Shown here piece by piece: positions 35,596 through 45,413 of a stretch of DNA of 64,000 nucleotides. Within the stretch, counting starts at the first letter, position 1. Each line of letters begins with the position of its first letter. The stretch lies in contig NZ_JAUTDO010000002.1 in the NCBI RefSeq assembly GCF_030646165.1, positions 62,001 through 126,000 of the forward strand, in the 5' to 3' direction. The stretch is from Conexibacter sp. CPCC 206217. GTDB taxonomy: Bacteria > Actinomycetota > Thermoleophilia > Solirubrobacterales > Solirubrobacteraceae. Below the pieces are notes generated by a model. The model was not told the origin of the DNA. It was given only the letters and a program-made list of their open reading frames with translations, and did not search any database. A program made the translations under genes and the position numbers.

Positions 35596-36362
35596 CTACT
35601 GCGCGACCATCTTCTTGTTCGCCTTCTTCTCGTCGCGCACCGCTCTGCGGTACTCGCGGTTGAGCATGCCGATCACGTCGATCGAGATCTCCTGCGGGCA
35701 GGCGAGCGAGCACTCGCCGAAGTTCGTGCAGCCGCCGAAGCCCTCGTTGTCCATCTGGTGGACCATCGAGCGCACGCGCTCGCCGCGCTCGGCCTGGCCC
35801 TGCGGCAGCACGTTCAGGTGCGTCACCTTCGCACCCGTGAACAGCATCGCCGCGCCGTTGGGGCAGGCGGCGACGCAGGCGCCGCAGCCGATGCAGATCG
35901 CGGCGTCCATCGCCGTCTTCTGCGTCTCGGGGCTGACCGGCATCGCGTTCGGCTCCGGCTGCGGGCCGGTCGTCGTCGAGATGAAGCCGCCGGCCTCGAT
36001 GATGCGGTCGAGCGCGCTGCGGTCGGTCACGAGGTCTCTCATGACCGGGAAGGCGTTGTTGCGGAACGGCTCGACGCGGATCGTCTGGCCGTCTCTGAAG
36101 TCGCGCATGTACGTCTGGCAGGTGGTGACCTGCTGCGGGCCGTGCGGCAGCCCGTCGATCGTCAGCGAGCAGGCGCCGCAGATGCCCTCGCGGCAGTCGC
36201 TGTCGAACGCGACGGCGTTGCCGCCGCGTGCGATCGCGGTCTCGTTGACCTGATCGAGCATCTCCAGGAACGACGCCTCGGCGTCGATGCCGGTCGCCTC
36301 GATCGTCTCGTAGCGACCCGTGTCGCCGGGGTAGTCCTGGCGCCAGATCTCGAGCTTGAAGT

Positions 36363-36366
<4 letters not shown>
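35596..36366 (-). CDS. sdhB: succinate dehydrogenase/fumarate reductase iron-sulfur subunit
   Basis: 256 residues from GTG 36366, overlapping the sdhA stop (GTGA). Cluster ligands: the 2Fe-2S set [13 protein letters not shown] with a later CQTY, then [14 protein letters not shown] and, nearer the end, [15 protein letters not shown] for the 4Fe-4S and 3Fe-4S centres. It passes electrons from the flavoprotein to quinone. Together with sdhC and sdhA it forms a B-type complex similar to those of Bacteroidetes and some actinobacteria. Confidence 0.95.
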
Positions 36367-38281
<1,915 letters not shown>

Positions 38282-38285
<4 letters not shown>

Positions 38286-39049
38286 CGGGTCACCACCGGT
38301 GTAGCAGAGGCCTGTGCGACGACGTCCGAGGGAGAGGCGAGCGCACCGGTCCAGAAGAGGATCGGGACGAGCGCGAAGCCGATCACGACGACGACCGACA
38401 GCGCGGTCGCCGTGCGGCGGATCCCCTGGTTGCGCTCCGGGCGGTCGAGCCCGAGCGTCTGCGTCGCGCTCCAGAGGCCGTGCTTGAGATGGAAGCCGAG
38501 CGAGCCGACCGCGAGCACGTAGAGCAGCACGAAGTACCACTTCTGGAAGGCGTTGTAGAGGTTCGCGTAGACGGCGCCCTCCCGCAGCGGCGTGACGTCG
38601 ATCGTCAGCGTCGTGAACTGCAGGATGTGGAAGACGATGAAGGCCAGCAGCAGCAGACCGGTCAGGATCGCCGTCGCGGAGGAGAAGCTGCGCCCGATGC
38701 GGCGGGCGGGATGACCGCCGCGGGCGGCGCGGCTGCGGGCGCGCAACTGGGCGATGCCCGTGATGTGGACGACGACCGCGCCCAGCAGCAGGACGCGCAC
38801 TGCCCACAGCACGAAGCTGTAGGGCAGCAGCGGCTCGCCGAACGTACGCAGCCAGTGCGCGTAGTCGTCTACGCGCGCGTCGCCGCCACCCGGTCCGTAG
38901 AGCGAGTTGAGGTTGCCGAGCATGTGGAGCACGACATAGCCGACGAGGACCGCGCCGGAGACCGCGACGGCGATCTTCTTGCCGATCGACGAGTCCCACA
39001 GCTCACGGATTCCCGTGCGTCGTGCGCGTGTTCCGTCTGTGACGAGCAT
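38282..39049 (-). CDS. sdhC: succinate dehydrogenase/fumarate reductase cytochrome b subunit
   Basis: 255 residues with five membrane helices (about 27-47, 77-99, 126-148, 170-190, 215-235), fitting the single-chain dihaem anchor of B-type complexes. Likely haem His are in [22 protein letters not shown] and LGFHLKHGL. It anchors SdhAB and reduces quinone. It heads the sdhCAB operon; a promoter motif shared with mdh is about 70 bp upstream. Confidence 0.93.
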
Positions 39050-39116
39050 TCTCCGAAAAAGGTCCGTGGGCGCGCAATCGGGGGGCCTCGCGCCCGGCCC
39101 ATCGGACTGAGATCGT

Positions 39117-39132
39117 CCGATGGTCGGACAAT
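39117..39132 (-). promoter_or_regulatory. sdhCAB operator-like 16-mer shared with mdh
   Basis: On the minus strand this reads ATTGTCCGACCATCGG; the mdh/acyl-CoA dehydrogenase spacer has the same 16-mer with one change (57010-57025). TTGTCCGACCA fits the TNGTNNNACNA pattern of GntR/FadR-type regulators. A -10-like TATTGT overlaps its left end. Regulator unknown. Confidence 0.55.
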
Positions 39133-39154
39133 AGCGCGTTAGTGGCGCCTGTGA

Positions 39155-39964
39155 CTACTCGGATTCGGTCAGCGCTCTGTAGAGCGCGTTCGCCGGCACG
39201 CCGGTCAGCTCCGACACGACAGCCGCGGCCGGACGCCGCTTCGCGCCCGCCTCCACGAGTCTGCGCAGCGCGCTCAGCGCCGGGCCCAGCTCGGGCGCGA
39301 CGGGCGTCGCGGCGCCGACGACCAGCACCACCTCTCCGCGCGGTGCCTGCGCAGCGTACCGCTCGGCCAGCGTCGCGGCGTCACCCCGCACGATCTCCTC
39401 GTGCAGCTTCGTCAGCTCGCGGCAGACGGCGACCGGCCGCTGCGGATCGAGCTCGGCGAGCACCGCCAGCGTCGCCGCCAGGCGGTTGGGCGACTCGAAC
39501 GCGACGAGCGTCTCGTCGGTCTCGAACGACTCGCGCAGCTCGCCTCTCTTGCGCGGCAGGAAGCCGACGAAACGCCAGCGCTCGGCCGGCAGCGCCGAGG
39601 CGACCAGCGCCGCGAGCGCGGCGCTCGGACCGGGCAGCACCTCGACCGCGAGCCCCGCCGCGACGCACGCCTGCACCAGCAGGAAGCCTGGATCGGAGAC
39701 GAGCGGCATGCCGGCGTCGGAGACGAGCGCGACGTTGGCGCCGGCCTGCATCCGTCTGACCAGCTCTGCCGCGCGGTCGCGCTCGTTGTGCTCGTGGTAG
39801 CTGAGCAGCTCGCCCGCGACGCCGTAGCGGTCCAGCAGCACGCGCGTGCGGCGCGTGTCCTCGCAGGCGATCAGGTCAGCCTCGCGCAGCGCCGAGAGGA
39901 CGCGCAGCGTGACGTCCTCGAGGTTGCCGATCGGCGTCGGGCAGACGATCAGGCGGCCGGCCAT
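39155..39964 (-). CDS. rsmI: 16S rRNA (cytidine1402-2'-O)-methyltransferase
   Basis: 269 residues. It starts RLIVCPTPIGNLEDVTLRVL, followed by ACEDTRRTRVLLDRYGV and VALVSDAGMPLVSDPG, the SAM-pocket motifs of RsmI. It methylates C1402 in the ribosomal decoding centre. A GAGGTGG site precedes the ATG, five bases after the ROK kinase stop, so it is in that operon. In other actinobacteria rsmI lies near metG; here sdhCAB lies between. Confidence 0.95.
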   Translation of the reverse strand: MAGRLIVCPTPIGNLEDVTLRVLSALREADLIACEDTRRTRVLLDRYGVAGELLSYHEHNERDRAAELVRRMQAGANVALVSDAGMPLVSDPGFLLVQACVAAGLAVEVLPGPSAALAALVASALPAERWRFVGFLPRKRGELRESFETDETLVAFESPNRLAATLAVLAELDPQRPVAVCRELTKLHEEIVRGDAATLAERYAAQAPRGEVVLVVGAATPVAPELGPALSALRRLVEAGAKRRPAAAVVSELTGVPANALYRALTESE

Positions 39965-39968
39965 GACG

Positions 39969-40937
39969 TCAGGCCACCTCGCGGCGCAGCTCGTCGAGCG
40001 CGAGCGCGCCGGCGCCGACCATGCCGGCCTCGGGCCCGAAGCTCGCGACGACGATTCTGGCGTGCTTGGCCATCGTCGGCAGCGCGCGTCTCATCGCCTC
40101 GTCACGCGCCGGCGCCATCAGCAGCTCGCCCGCAGCGATCACGCCGCCGCCGATCACGACGACGTCGGGGTTGAAGATGTTGAGGTAGTTCGCGATCCCG
40201 ACGCCGAGGTTGCGGCCGATCAGCTCGAGCGTGTCGATCGCGGCCTGGTCGCCGTCGTGCGCCAGCTCGGTCACGAGCGCGCCGTTGACGGTGCGACCGT
40301 CGGCGAGCGCTCTGCCCAGCAGCGAGTCGGGCCGCTCGCCGGCGATCCGCGTGCCCTCGCGCGCGAGCGCGGTGCCGGACGCGAGCACCTCGAGGCAGCC
40401 GTGGTTGGGGCAGTTGCCCTGGCAGCGCGGGCCGTCTCTCTCGATCACCATGTGGCCGAGCTCGGCGCCGGCGCCGATCGCGCCGCGGTAGAGCTTGCCG
40501 TTGAGGATCAGCCCGCCGCCGATGCCGGTGCCGAGCGTCAGCACGACCGCGTCGGTGACCCCCTGCGCCGCACCGGCGCGGAACTCGGCGAGCGCCGCCA
40601 TGTTCGCGTCGTTGTCGACGTGGACGGTCATCCCGAGCCGCTCGGCCATCACGTCGCGGAACGGCACGTCGATCAGCGGCAGGTTCACCGCCATCGTCGC
40701 GACGCCGGTGCGCTGATCGATCAGACTGGGGATCCCGAAGCCGACCGCGGCGATCTCGGCGTCAGCGGCTGCGCGCACTTCCTCGACCGCTCTGACGACG
40801 GTCTCGATCAGCTCGCGCTGACCCAGCCCGTGCACCTCGCGGTACACGCGGTTATGGACGTTGAGGTCCCCGTCGAGCACGCCGGCGAGCACTTTCGTAC
40901 CCCCGAGGTCGACGCCGATAACGCACTCAGCCGACAT
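39969..40937 (-). CDS. ROK-family sugar kinase (glucokinase type)
   Basis: 322 residues from ATG 40937. ROK motifs: ATP site VIGVDLGGTKVLAGVLD, then VDNDANMAALAEF, LGTGIGGGLILNGKLYRG, the zinc signature GHMVIERDGPRCQGNCPNHGCLE and the C-terminal DVVVIGGGVI. Probably a glucokinase feeding glycolysis, though some ROK members are repressors or act on other sugars; no DNA-binding domain is present here. TATAGT lies 7 nt before the ATG. Confidence 0.92.
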   Translation of the reverse strand: MSAECVIGVDLGGTKVLAGVLDGDLNVHNRVYREVHGLGQRELIETVVRAVEEVRAAADAEIAAVGFGIPSLIDQRTGVATMAVNLPLIDVPFRDVMAERLGMTVHVDNDANMAALAEFRAGAAQGVTDAVVLTLGTGIGGGLILNGKLYRGAIGAGAELGHMVIERDGPRCQGNCPNHGCLEVLASGTALAREGTRIAGERPDSLLGRALADGRTVNGALVTELAHDGDQAAIDTLELIGRNLGVGIANYLNIFNPDVVVIGGGVIAAGELLMAPARDEAMRRALPTMAKHARIVVASFGPEAGMVGAGALALDELRREVA

Positions 40938-40944
40938 CGTCGGC

Positions 40945-40952
40945 ACTATAGA
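40945..40952. promoter_or_regulatory. overlapping divergent -10 boxes
   Basis: ACTATAGA gives TATAGT on the minus strand (7 nt before the ROK start 40937) and TATAGA on the plus strand (7 nt before the LCP start 40960). The two leaderless promoters must compete for the same bases. Confidence 0.5.
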
Positions 40953-40959
40953 CCGCTCC

Positions 40960-42240
40960 ATGGCAGAGCACCGCGACGATCCCCCCGGGCGCGGCGACGA
41001 GCCTTCCTACCGCGTCTACAGGGCCGGTGACGGCGAGCCGGCACGACGCGCGAAGCCCCCGCGCAGCGACTCCGGCGACGGCTCCGGAAGCGTCGGCGCG
41101 CGCGGTTCCACGCCAGGCGACGAGCCCGAATACACGGTCTACCGCGCCAAGCCGCGCGGACTGCGCGAGCGGCTGCGCGGGGAGGACGCGGGGGTCGGCG
41201 ACGACCGGCCCGGCGCAAGCGGCGGGAGCGGTGGCGGCGGGAGCGGTGGGGGTGGCGGCCGGCGGCTGCGGCTGCGGCGCGGCGGCGGGCGTTCCAGACG
41301 CCCGATCACGGTCGGGCGCGTCGTCAAGTGGGTCGTGCTCGCGATCGGGGCGTGGCTGGCGCTGTCGCTGGTGCTGTTCCTCGTCAGCGCGCAGATCCAG
41401 AAGGGCAAGGTCTCCGACTCCGCGAAGGCAGCGCTGACCGACGCCGGCTACCCGCTCTGGTCGGCCAACAACGTCCTGATCCTCGGCTCCGACCAGCGCC
41501 CGCCGGGCACGAAGGAGCCGGGCGCATCGACGAGCGGGCCGAGCCGCTCGGACACGATCCTGCTGTGGCGCGTCGGCGGCGGCAAGTCCGCGCGCCTCTC
41601 GATCCCGCGCGACACGGTCGTCGACATCCCCGGCCACGGCCGCCAGAAGGTCAACGCCGCCTACGCGTTCGGCGGCGCGGCGCTGACGATCGACACGCTC
41701 GAGCAGTACCTCGGGATCCCGATCAACCATCTGATCGAGGTCGACTTCGAGAACTTCCCGAAGCTGATCGACGCGCTCGGCGGGATCGACGTGAGGACCG
41801 GGCGCGTCTGCTCGGAGATCAGCGGCGGCATCCGCAACGGCGGCTGGACGCTGAACCTGAGAAAGGGCACCCACCACCTGAACGGCGAGGACGCGCTGAC
41901 GCTCGCGCGCACGCGCAAGAACAGCTGCAACCCCGCCGAGGACGACCTCACGCGCGCCAGACGCCAGCAGGACATCCTCAGCGGGATCAAGGACAAGGTC
42001 ACCTCCCCCACGACGTTCTTCCGCCTGCCGTGGGTCTCGTGGGCGGCGCCGAAGGCGATGCGGACCGACATGGGCGGCCCGACGCTGCTGGGCTTCTTCG
42101 GCGCGGCCGCGATCGGCGGCACGCCGCCCGTCGAGGTGCTGAGACCGTCCGGCTTCGAGACGCTGCCCGACGGCGGCTCCGGCCTCGACGTCTCCGACGC
42201 CGACAAGCAGGCCGCCGTCGACCAGTTCATGGACGGCTGA
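40960..42240 (+). CDS. LytR-CpsA-Psr (LCP) family protein
   Basis: 426 residues. A long disordered cytoplasmic N-terminus (Gly/Arg/Asp-rich, about 1-120), one membrane helix at about 123-145 (WVVLAIGAWLALSLVLFLV), then the LCP catalytic domain: SRSDTILLWRV, LSIPRDTVVDIPGHG, KVNAAYAFGG, VDFENFPKLIDALGGIDV and LNGEDALTLARTRKN with the conserved Arg residues. LCP enzymes attach polymers to peptidoglycan on the outer face of the membrane. It diverges from the ROK gene by only 22 bp. Confidence 0.92.
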   Translation: MAEHRDDPPGRGDEPSYRVYRAGDGEPARRAKPPRSDSGDGSGSVGARGSTPGDEPEYTVYRAKPRGLRERLRGEDAGVGDDRPGASGGSGGGGSGGGGGRRLRLRRGGGRSRRPITVGRVVKWVVLAIGAWLALSLVLFLVSAQIQKGKVSDSAKAALTDAGYPLWSANNVLILGSDQRPPGTKEPGASTSGPSRSDTILLWRVGGGKSARLSIPRDTVVDIPGHGRQKVNAAYAFGGAALTIDTLEQYLGIPINHLIEVDFENFPKLIDALGGIDVRTGRVCSEISGGIRNGGWTLNLRKGTHHLNGEDALTLARTRKNSCNPAEDDLTRARRQQDILSGIKDKVTSPTTFFRLPWVSWAAPKAMRTDMGGPTLLGFFGAAAIGGTPPVEVLRPSGFETLPDGGSGLDVSDADKQAAVDQFMDG

Positions 42241-42247
42241 GCGGGTC

Positions 42248-42264
42248 GGCAGCGGCTCGCTGCC
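42248..42264 (+). terminator. hairpin after the LCP gene
   Basis: GGCAGCG (42248-42254) pairs with CGCTGCC (42258-42264) eight bases after the stop; no U-run. Confidence 0.45.
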
Positions 42265-42297
42265 ACGCCGGCTTGCGGCGCGCCGGCGGCGGGCGCT

Positions 42298-42417
42298 TCA
42301 GCGCGATCTCGACTCCGACCGGTCGAGGATCCGCAGCCAGCTGCCGTCGGGCTGGCGGCGCAGGACCTGGGCGCGGGCACCTGTCCCGTCGGCCGATCTC
42401 GGCGCCGTCGCCGGCAT
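42298..42417 (-). pseudogene. remnant of a SnoaL/DUF4440-like protein (C-terminal tail)
   Basis: A 39-codon minus-strand frame ends with GARAQVLRRQPDGSWLRIL, the typical last strand of SnoaL-like (NTF2-fold) proteins, where an RRQPDGSW motif closes the sheet. The rest of the domain is absent upstream, where LysR-like sequence on the other strand takes over. I regard it as a gene fragment. Confidence 0.5.
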
Positions 42418-43005
42418 GCGGCCGGCGGCCGACGAGCTGGCCGGGCTCGTGCGCGGGCACGTCGCCGTCGGAATGGTCCCGTCCGGTCCGGCGGGCTACC
42501 TCGCCGACCTGCTCGACGTCTTCCACCGCGCCCACCCCGCCGTCGAGGTGACGCTGACGGAGGCGAACTCCGACGAGCTGCTGACGCAGCTGCTCGACGG
42601 ACAGCTCGACCTGGTCCTCGCCGCGCAGGCCGGCCCGCCGCCCGCCGGCATCGAGACGCTGGTGATCCTGGACGAGCCGCTGGTGGCGGCGGTGGCGCGC
42701 GGGGCGAGCGAGCGTGGCGGGGAGGGAGCACGCGAGGCGCGCCATCGCGGCGGCGGCAAATGCGACTGGGACGAGCGAGCGCGGCGAGACGGGCGCGGAA
42801 CGCGGCCTGCTCGCCGGCCGTGACGAGATCGAACTCGACGAGCTGCGCGAGCAGCCGCTGCTGAGCCTGCCGCGCGGGAGCGGCTTGCGCGCGGCGCTCG
42901 ACGCGAGCTGCGCGGCCTCCGGCTTCACGCCGCGGATCGCGTTCGAGGCGAGCGATCCGAACGTGCTCGCCCAACTCGCCGCGCGCGGCCTCGGGATCGC
43001 GTGGC
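42380..43005 (+). pseudogene. broken LysR-type regulator (effector domain only)
   Basis: The plus strand reads AAGMRPAADELAGL-like linker sequence and then the LysR effector domain (HVAVGMVPSGPAGYLADLLDVF, VEVTLTEANSDELLTQLLDGQLDLVL, LVILDEPLVAAVA). After about 42700 the frame is lost through roughly 110 bases of unrelated sequence. Homology resumes in another frame (LAGRDEIELDELREQPLLSL, then ALDASCAASGFTPRIAFEA) and stops near GLGIAW. The DNA-binding domain and C-terminus are missing. It is a decayed gene. Confidence 0.72.
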
Positions 43006-43049
43006 CCGGCCGCACGCGCGCCAGCCGCAAGCGCGCCGACCGGAATCGC

Positions 43050-43502
43050 TCAGACGACGCGGAAGCGCCAGCGCGCGACGGTCTCGCCGGCGACGCGCCA
43101 CCGGACCTCGTAGGTGCCGCGCTGGAATCTCAGCGGCGTCACGGTCGGGCTGTCCTGCGGACCGCTGGTCGCGTTGAAGCAGGTCCGCAGCGGGCTGCGG
43201 CCAAGCCGTCTGACGCACGTGCGGTATCCCGTGCCGGTCGCTTCGCCGTCGACGAAGACGAGATCGGCGAGCGCGCGCCCGTCGGCAGCGGCGGCGAGCT
43301 TGTGCACCGGCATCCGCAGGGCATCGGTGACCTGGCCGGTGAAGCGGGCCGTGTCAGCCGCCGCGCGCGCGGCGGGCGAGGGAGAGCGCTCGGCCGCCGC
43401 CGCGTGAGCAGCGGCGGGCACGATCGCCAGCAGCAGCGCGAGCGCGAGCGCGATCGCGCCGCTACGCCGCAGATCTGCTGCTGCTCGCGGGCTTGCTGTC
43501 AC
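43050..43502 (-). CDS. secreted protein of unknown function
   Basis: 150 residues from GTG 43502. Signal peptide IALALALLLAIVPAAAHA, then an Ala-rich stretch and a beta-rich domain (TARFTGQVTDALRMPVHKLA to RGTYEVRWRVAGETVARW) with two Cys (RTCVRR, RTCFNAT). It overlaps the end of the FmdB gene by about 40 bases, which is long for an operon and leaves the exact start open. The function is unknown. Confidence 0.6.
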   Translation of the reverse strand: MTASPRAAADLRRSGAIALALALLLAIVPAAAHAAAAERSPSPAARAAADTARFTGQVTDALRMPVHKLAAAADGRALADLVFVDGEATGTGYRTCVRRLGRSPLRTCFNATSGPQDSPTVTPLRFQRGTYEVRWRVAGETVARWRFRVV

Positions 43503-43818
43503 CCGAGGACGGCTTCTTGTCCGACGACGAGGAAGACGTCGTGGACGTTCTGCTGTCGGTCGACTTGCTGTCGCTGCTCTTGGTGCCATCACCGTTCTTG
43601 CTGGAACCCTCGCCGGCGCTCTTCAGCTCGCGGGCACGCTTCTTCGTGCCGTAGTCGGTGTTATAGAACCCAGAGCCCTTGAAGTGAACGGCGGGCGCGT
43701 GCAGGACGCGCTGGACGGGCGCTCCACAGACTTCGCATCTCGTCAGCGGGTCGTCCGCCATGCGCTGGATCGCGTCGAAGTTGTGCCCGTTCTCGCAGCG
43801 GTACTCGTAGATCGGCAT
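43462..43818 (-). CDS. FmdB-type small zinc-ribbon protein with Ser-rich tail
   Basis: 118 residues: MPIYEYRCENGHNFDAIQRM and RCEVCGAPV form the FmdB zinc ribbon, though the first knuckle has one Cys and a His in place of CxxC. The conserved FKGSGFYNTDYG follows. The last 50 residues are Ser/Lys/Asp-rich and probably disordered. FmdB-like proteins have no established role. A CIRCE element covers its promoter region, and TATACT lies 9 nt before the ATG. Confidence 0.88.
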   Translation of the reverse strand: MPIYEYRCENGHNFDAIQRMADDPLTRCEVCGAPVQRVLHAPAVHFKGSGFYNTDYGTKKRARELKSAGEGSSKNGDGTKSSDSKSTDSRTSTTSSSSSDKKPSSGDSKPASSSRSAA

Positions 43819-43827
43819 CGTCGGAAG

Positions 43828-43833
43828 AGTATA
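43828..43833 (-). promoter_or_regulatory. -10 box TATACT of the fmdB-type gene
   Basis: TATACT lies 9 nt before ATG 43818. The CIRCE repeat starts 9 bases upstream and covers where the -35 region would be, as expected for repression. Confidence 0.55.
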
Positions 43834-43842
43834 GGCAGGTCG

Positions 43843-43869
43843 TTGGCACTCTCACCACGAGAGTGCCAA
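43843..43869. promoter_or_regulatory. CIRCE (HrcA operator)
   Basis: TTGGCACTC (43843-43851), nine bases, then GAGTGCCAA (43861-43869): the CIRCE layout TTAGCACTC-N9-GAGTGCTAA with two compensating changes. The repeat extends to a perfect 12-bp arm pair (43842-43870). CIRCE is bound by the heat-shock repressor HrcA. It lies between the divergent fmdB-type and glyS genes, with no chaperonin gene nearby. Confidence 0.85.
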
Positions 43870-43921
43870 CGATCGATGTCCGCGCACCGACAGGGGGTGC
43901 TCGACTAGCATCCGAATCCGG

Positions 43922-45292
43922 ATGGCGACAGACATCGTGACCATGGACAAGATCGTTGCGCTCTGCAAGCGGCGCGGCTTCATCTTCCCTTCCTCAGAGA
44001 TCTACGGCGGGGTCGGGTCGACCTACGACTACGGCCACTACGGCGTGCTGCTCAAGACGAACGTCAAGAGCGAGTGGTGGCGGCAGATGCTGCAGGAGCG
44101 CGACGACGTCGTCGCGATCGACTCGGCGATCATCCAGAGCCCACGCGTATGGGAGGCCAGCGGCCACCTCGCCGGCTTCAGCGACCCGCTCGTCCAGTGC
44201 CTCGGCGAGTGCAAGAGACGCTGGCGGCTGGACCACCTGCAGGAGGCCGCCGTCGAGAACGGCGAGGACCCGGCGCTCGTGCGCTGTCCGACCTGCGGCG
44301 GCGAGCTGAGCGAGCCGCGCGCCTTCAACCTGATGTTCTCGACGACCGTCGGCCCCGTCAGAGACGAGGGCGCGACCGTCTACCTGCGACCGGAGACGGC
44401 GCAGGGCATCTTCATCAACTTCAAGAACGTCCTGCAGTTCGCGCGCAGAAAGCCGCCGTTCGGAATCGCGCAGGTCGGCAAGTCGTTCCGCAACGAGATC
44501 ACGCCCGGCAACTTCATCTTTCGCACGCGCGAGTTCGAGCAGATGGAGATGGAGTTCTTCGTGCCGCCGGAGGACGCGCCGAGATGGTTCGCGCACTGGC
44601 TGTCGGCGCGTGAGCAGTGGTACACCGACCTCGGCATCCGGCCCGACCACCTGCGCCTGCGCGCGCACGACCCGGACGAGCTGTCGCACTACTCCTCGGG
44701 CACGAGCGACGTCGAGTACCTCTTCCCGATCGGCTGGTCGGAGCTGGAGGGGATCGCCAACCGCGGCGAGTTCGACCTCAACGCGCACAGAACCGCCTCG
44801 GGCGAGAAGCTCGAGTACATGGACCCCGGCACGGGCGAGCGCTACACGCCGCACGTGATCGAGCCGGCCGCCGGCGCCGACCGCGCGACGCTCGCGTTCC
44901 TCGTCGACGCCTATGACGAGGAAGAGGTCGAAGGCGACATCCGCACCGTGCTGCGGCTGCACCCGAAGCTCGCGCCGGTCAAGGTCGCCGTGATGCCGCT
45001 GCTGAAGAAGGCCGGCCACCCGGAGGTCGCGCGAGAGATCTTCAACGACCTGCGCACGCGCATGCAGGCCGAGTACGACGAGGGCGGCTCGATCGGCAAG
45101 CGCTACCGGCGCCAGGACGAGATCGGCACGCCGTGGGGCGTGACGGTCGACCACCAGACGCTCGAGGACCGCACCGTCACGCTGCGCGACCGCGACTCAC
45201 TGGAGCAGGTCCGGATCGCGATCGACGAGCTCGCGCCCGAGCTGGAGCGCCGCCTGAGGGCGCCCTGGCAGAGCCCAAAGCTGTCCGCCTGA
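43922..45292 (+). CDS. glyS: glycyl-tRNA synthetase (class II, alpha2 type)
   Basis: 456 residues. Motifs: KRRGFIFPSSEIYGGVGSTYDYG at the start, LMFSTTVGPV, YLRPETAQGIFINFKNVL (motif 2 region), the glycine pocket FRTREFEQMEMEFFVPP, and an anticodon-binding domain from about 345 (APVKVAVMPLLKKAG). It charges tRNA-Gly. The CIRCE operator is 52 bp upstream and TAGCAT lies 10 nt before the ATG, so heat-shock control is possible. A 48-nt palindrome follows the stop. Confidence 0.95.
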   Translation: MATDIVTMDKIVALCKRRGFIFPSSEIYGGVGSTYDYGHYGVLLKTNVKSEWWRQMLQERDDVVAIDSAIIQSPRVWEASGHLAGFSDPLVQCLGECKRRWRLDHLQEAAVENGEDPALVRCPTCGGELSEPRAFNLMFSTTVGPVRDEGATVYLRPETAQGIFINFKNVLQFARRKPPFGIAQVGKSFRNEITPGNFIFRTREFEQMEMEFFVPPEDAPRWFAHWLSAREQWYTDLGIRPDHLRLRAHDPDELSHYSSGTSDVEYLFPIGWSELEGIANRGEFDLNAHRTASGEKLEYMDPGTGERYTPHVIEPAAGADRATLAFLVDAYDEEEVEGDIRTVLRLHPKLAPVKVAVMPLLKKAGHPEVAREIFNDLRTRMQAEYDEGGSIGKRYRRQDEIGTPWGVTVDHQTLEDRTVTLRDRDSLEQVRIAIDELAPELERRLRAPWQSPKLSA

Positions 45293-45301
45293 CGGCGGAT
45301 T

Positions 45302-45349
45302 GCGAGTTCCACGGCGGCGAGCGGCGCCGCCGTCGCCCCGGGAACTCGC
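45302..45349 (+). terminator. 48-nt palindrome after glyS (GAGTTCC family)
   Basis: Outer arms GCGAGTTCC (45302-45310) and GGAACTCGC (45341-45349) enclose an inner perfect hairpin ACGGCGGCG/CGCCGCCGT (45311-45333). It begins ten bases after the glyS stop. Confidence 0.55.
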
Positions 45350-45373
45350 GCCTGCGCTGAGCCGATCGCGTAC

Positions 45374-45395
45374 GGTTGCACCATCCGGTGCAACC
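45374..45395. promoter_or_regulatory. operator-like inverted repeat before the R2-like/SCP2 gene
   Basis: GGTTGCACC and GGTGCAACC pair perfectly around ATCC. The repeat overlaps the tail of a -10-like TACGGT (45371-45376) and the likely transcript start of the downstream gene, so it could be a repressor operator. No regulator gene is adjacent. Confidence 0.5.
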
Positions 45396-45413
45396 GATGA
45401 GAGGGGACGCGCG

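Noticed and set aside
42714-43682. A plus-strand protein covering the second half of the LysR remnant and beyond
   Set aside because: Only residues matching LysR at 42810-43005 are meaningful; the rest is antisense to the secreted protein and FmdB genes.
43842-43870. Reading the 12-bp-arm hairpin as a terminator
   Set aside because: It lies between two divergent starts, not after a gene, and matches the CIRCE spacing exactly.
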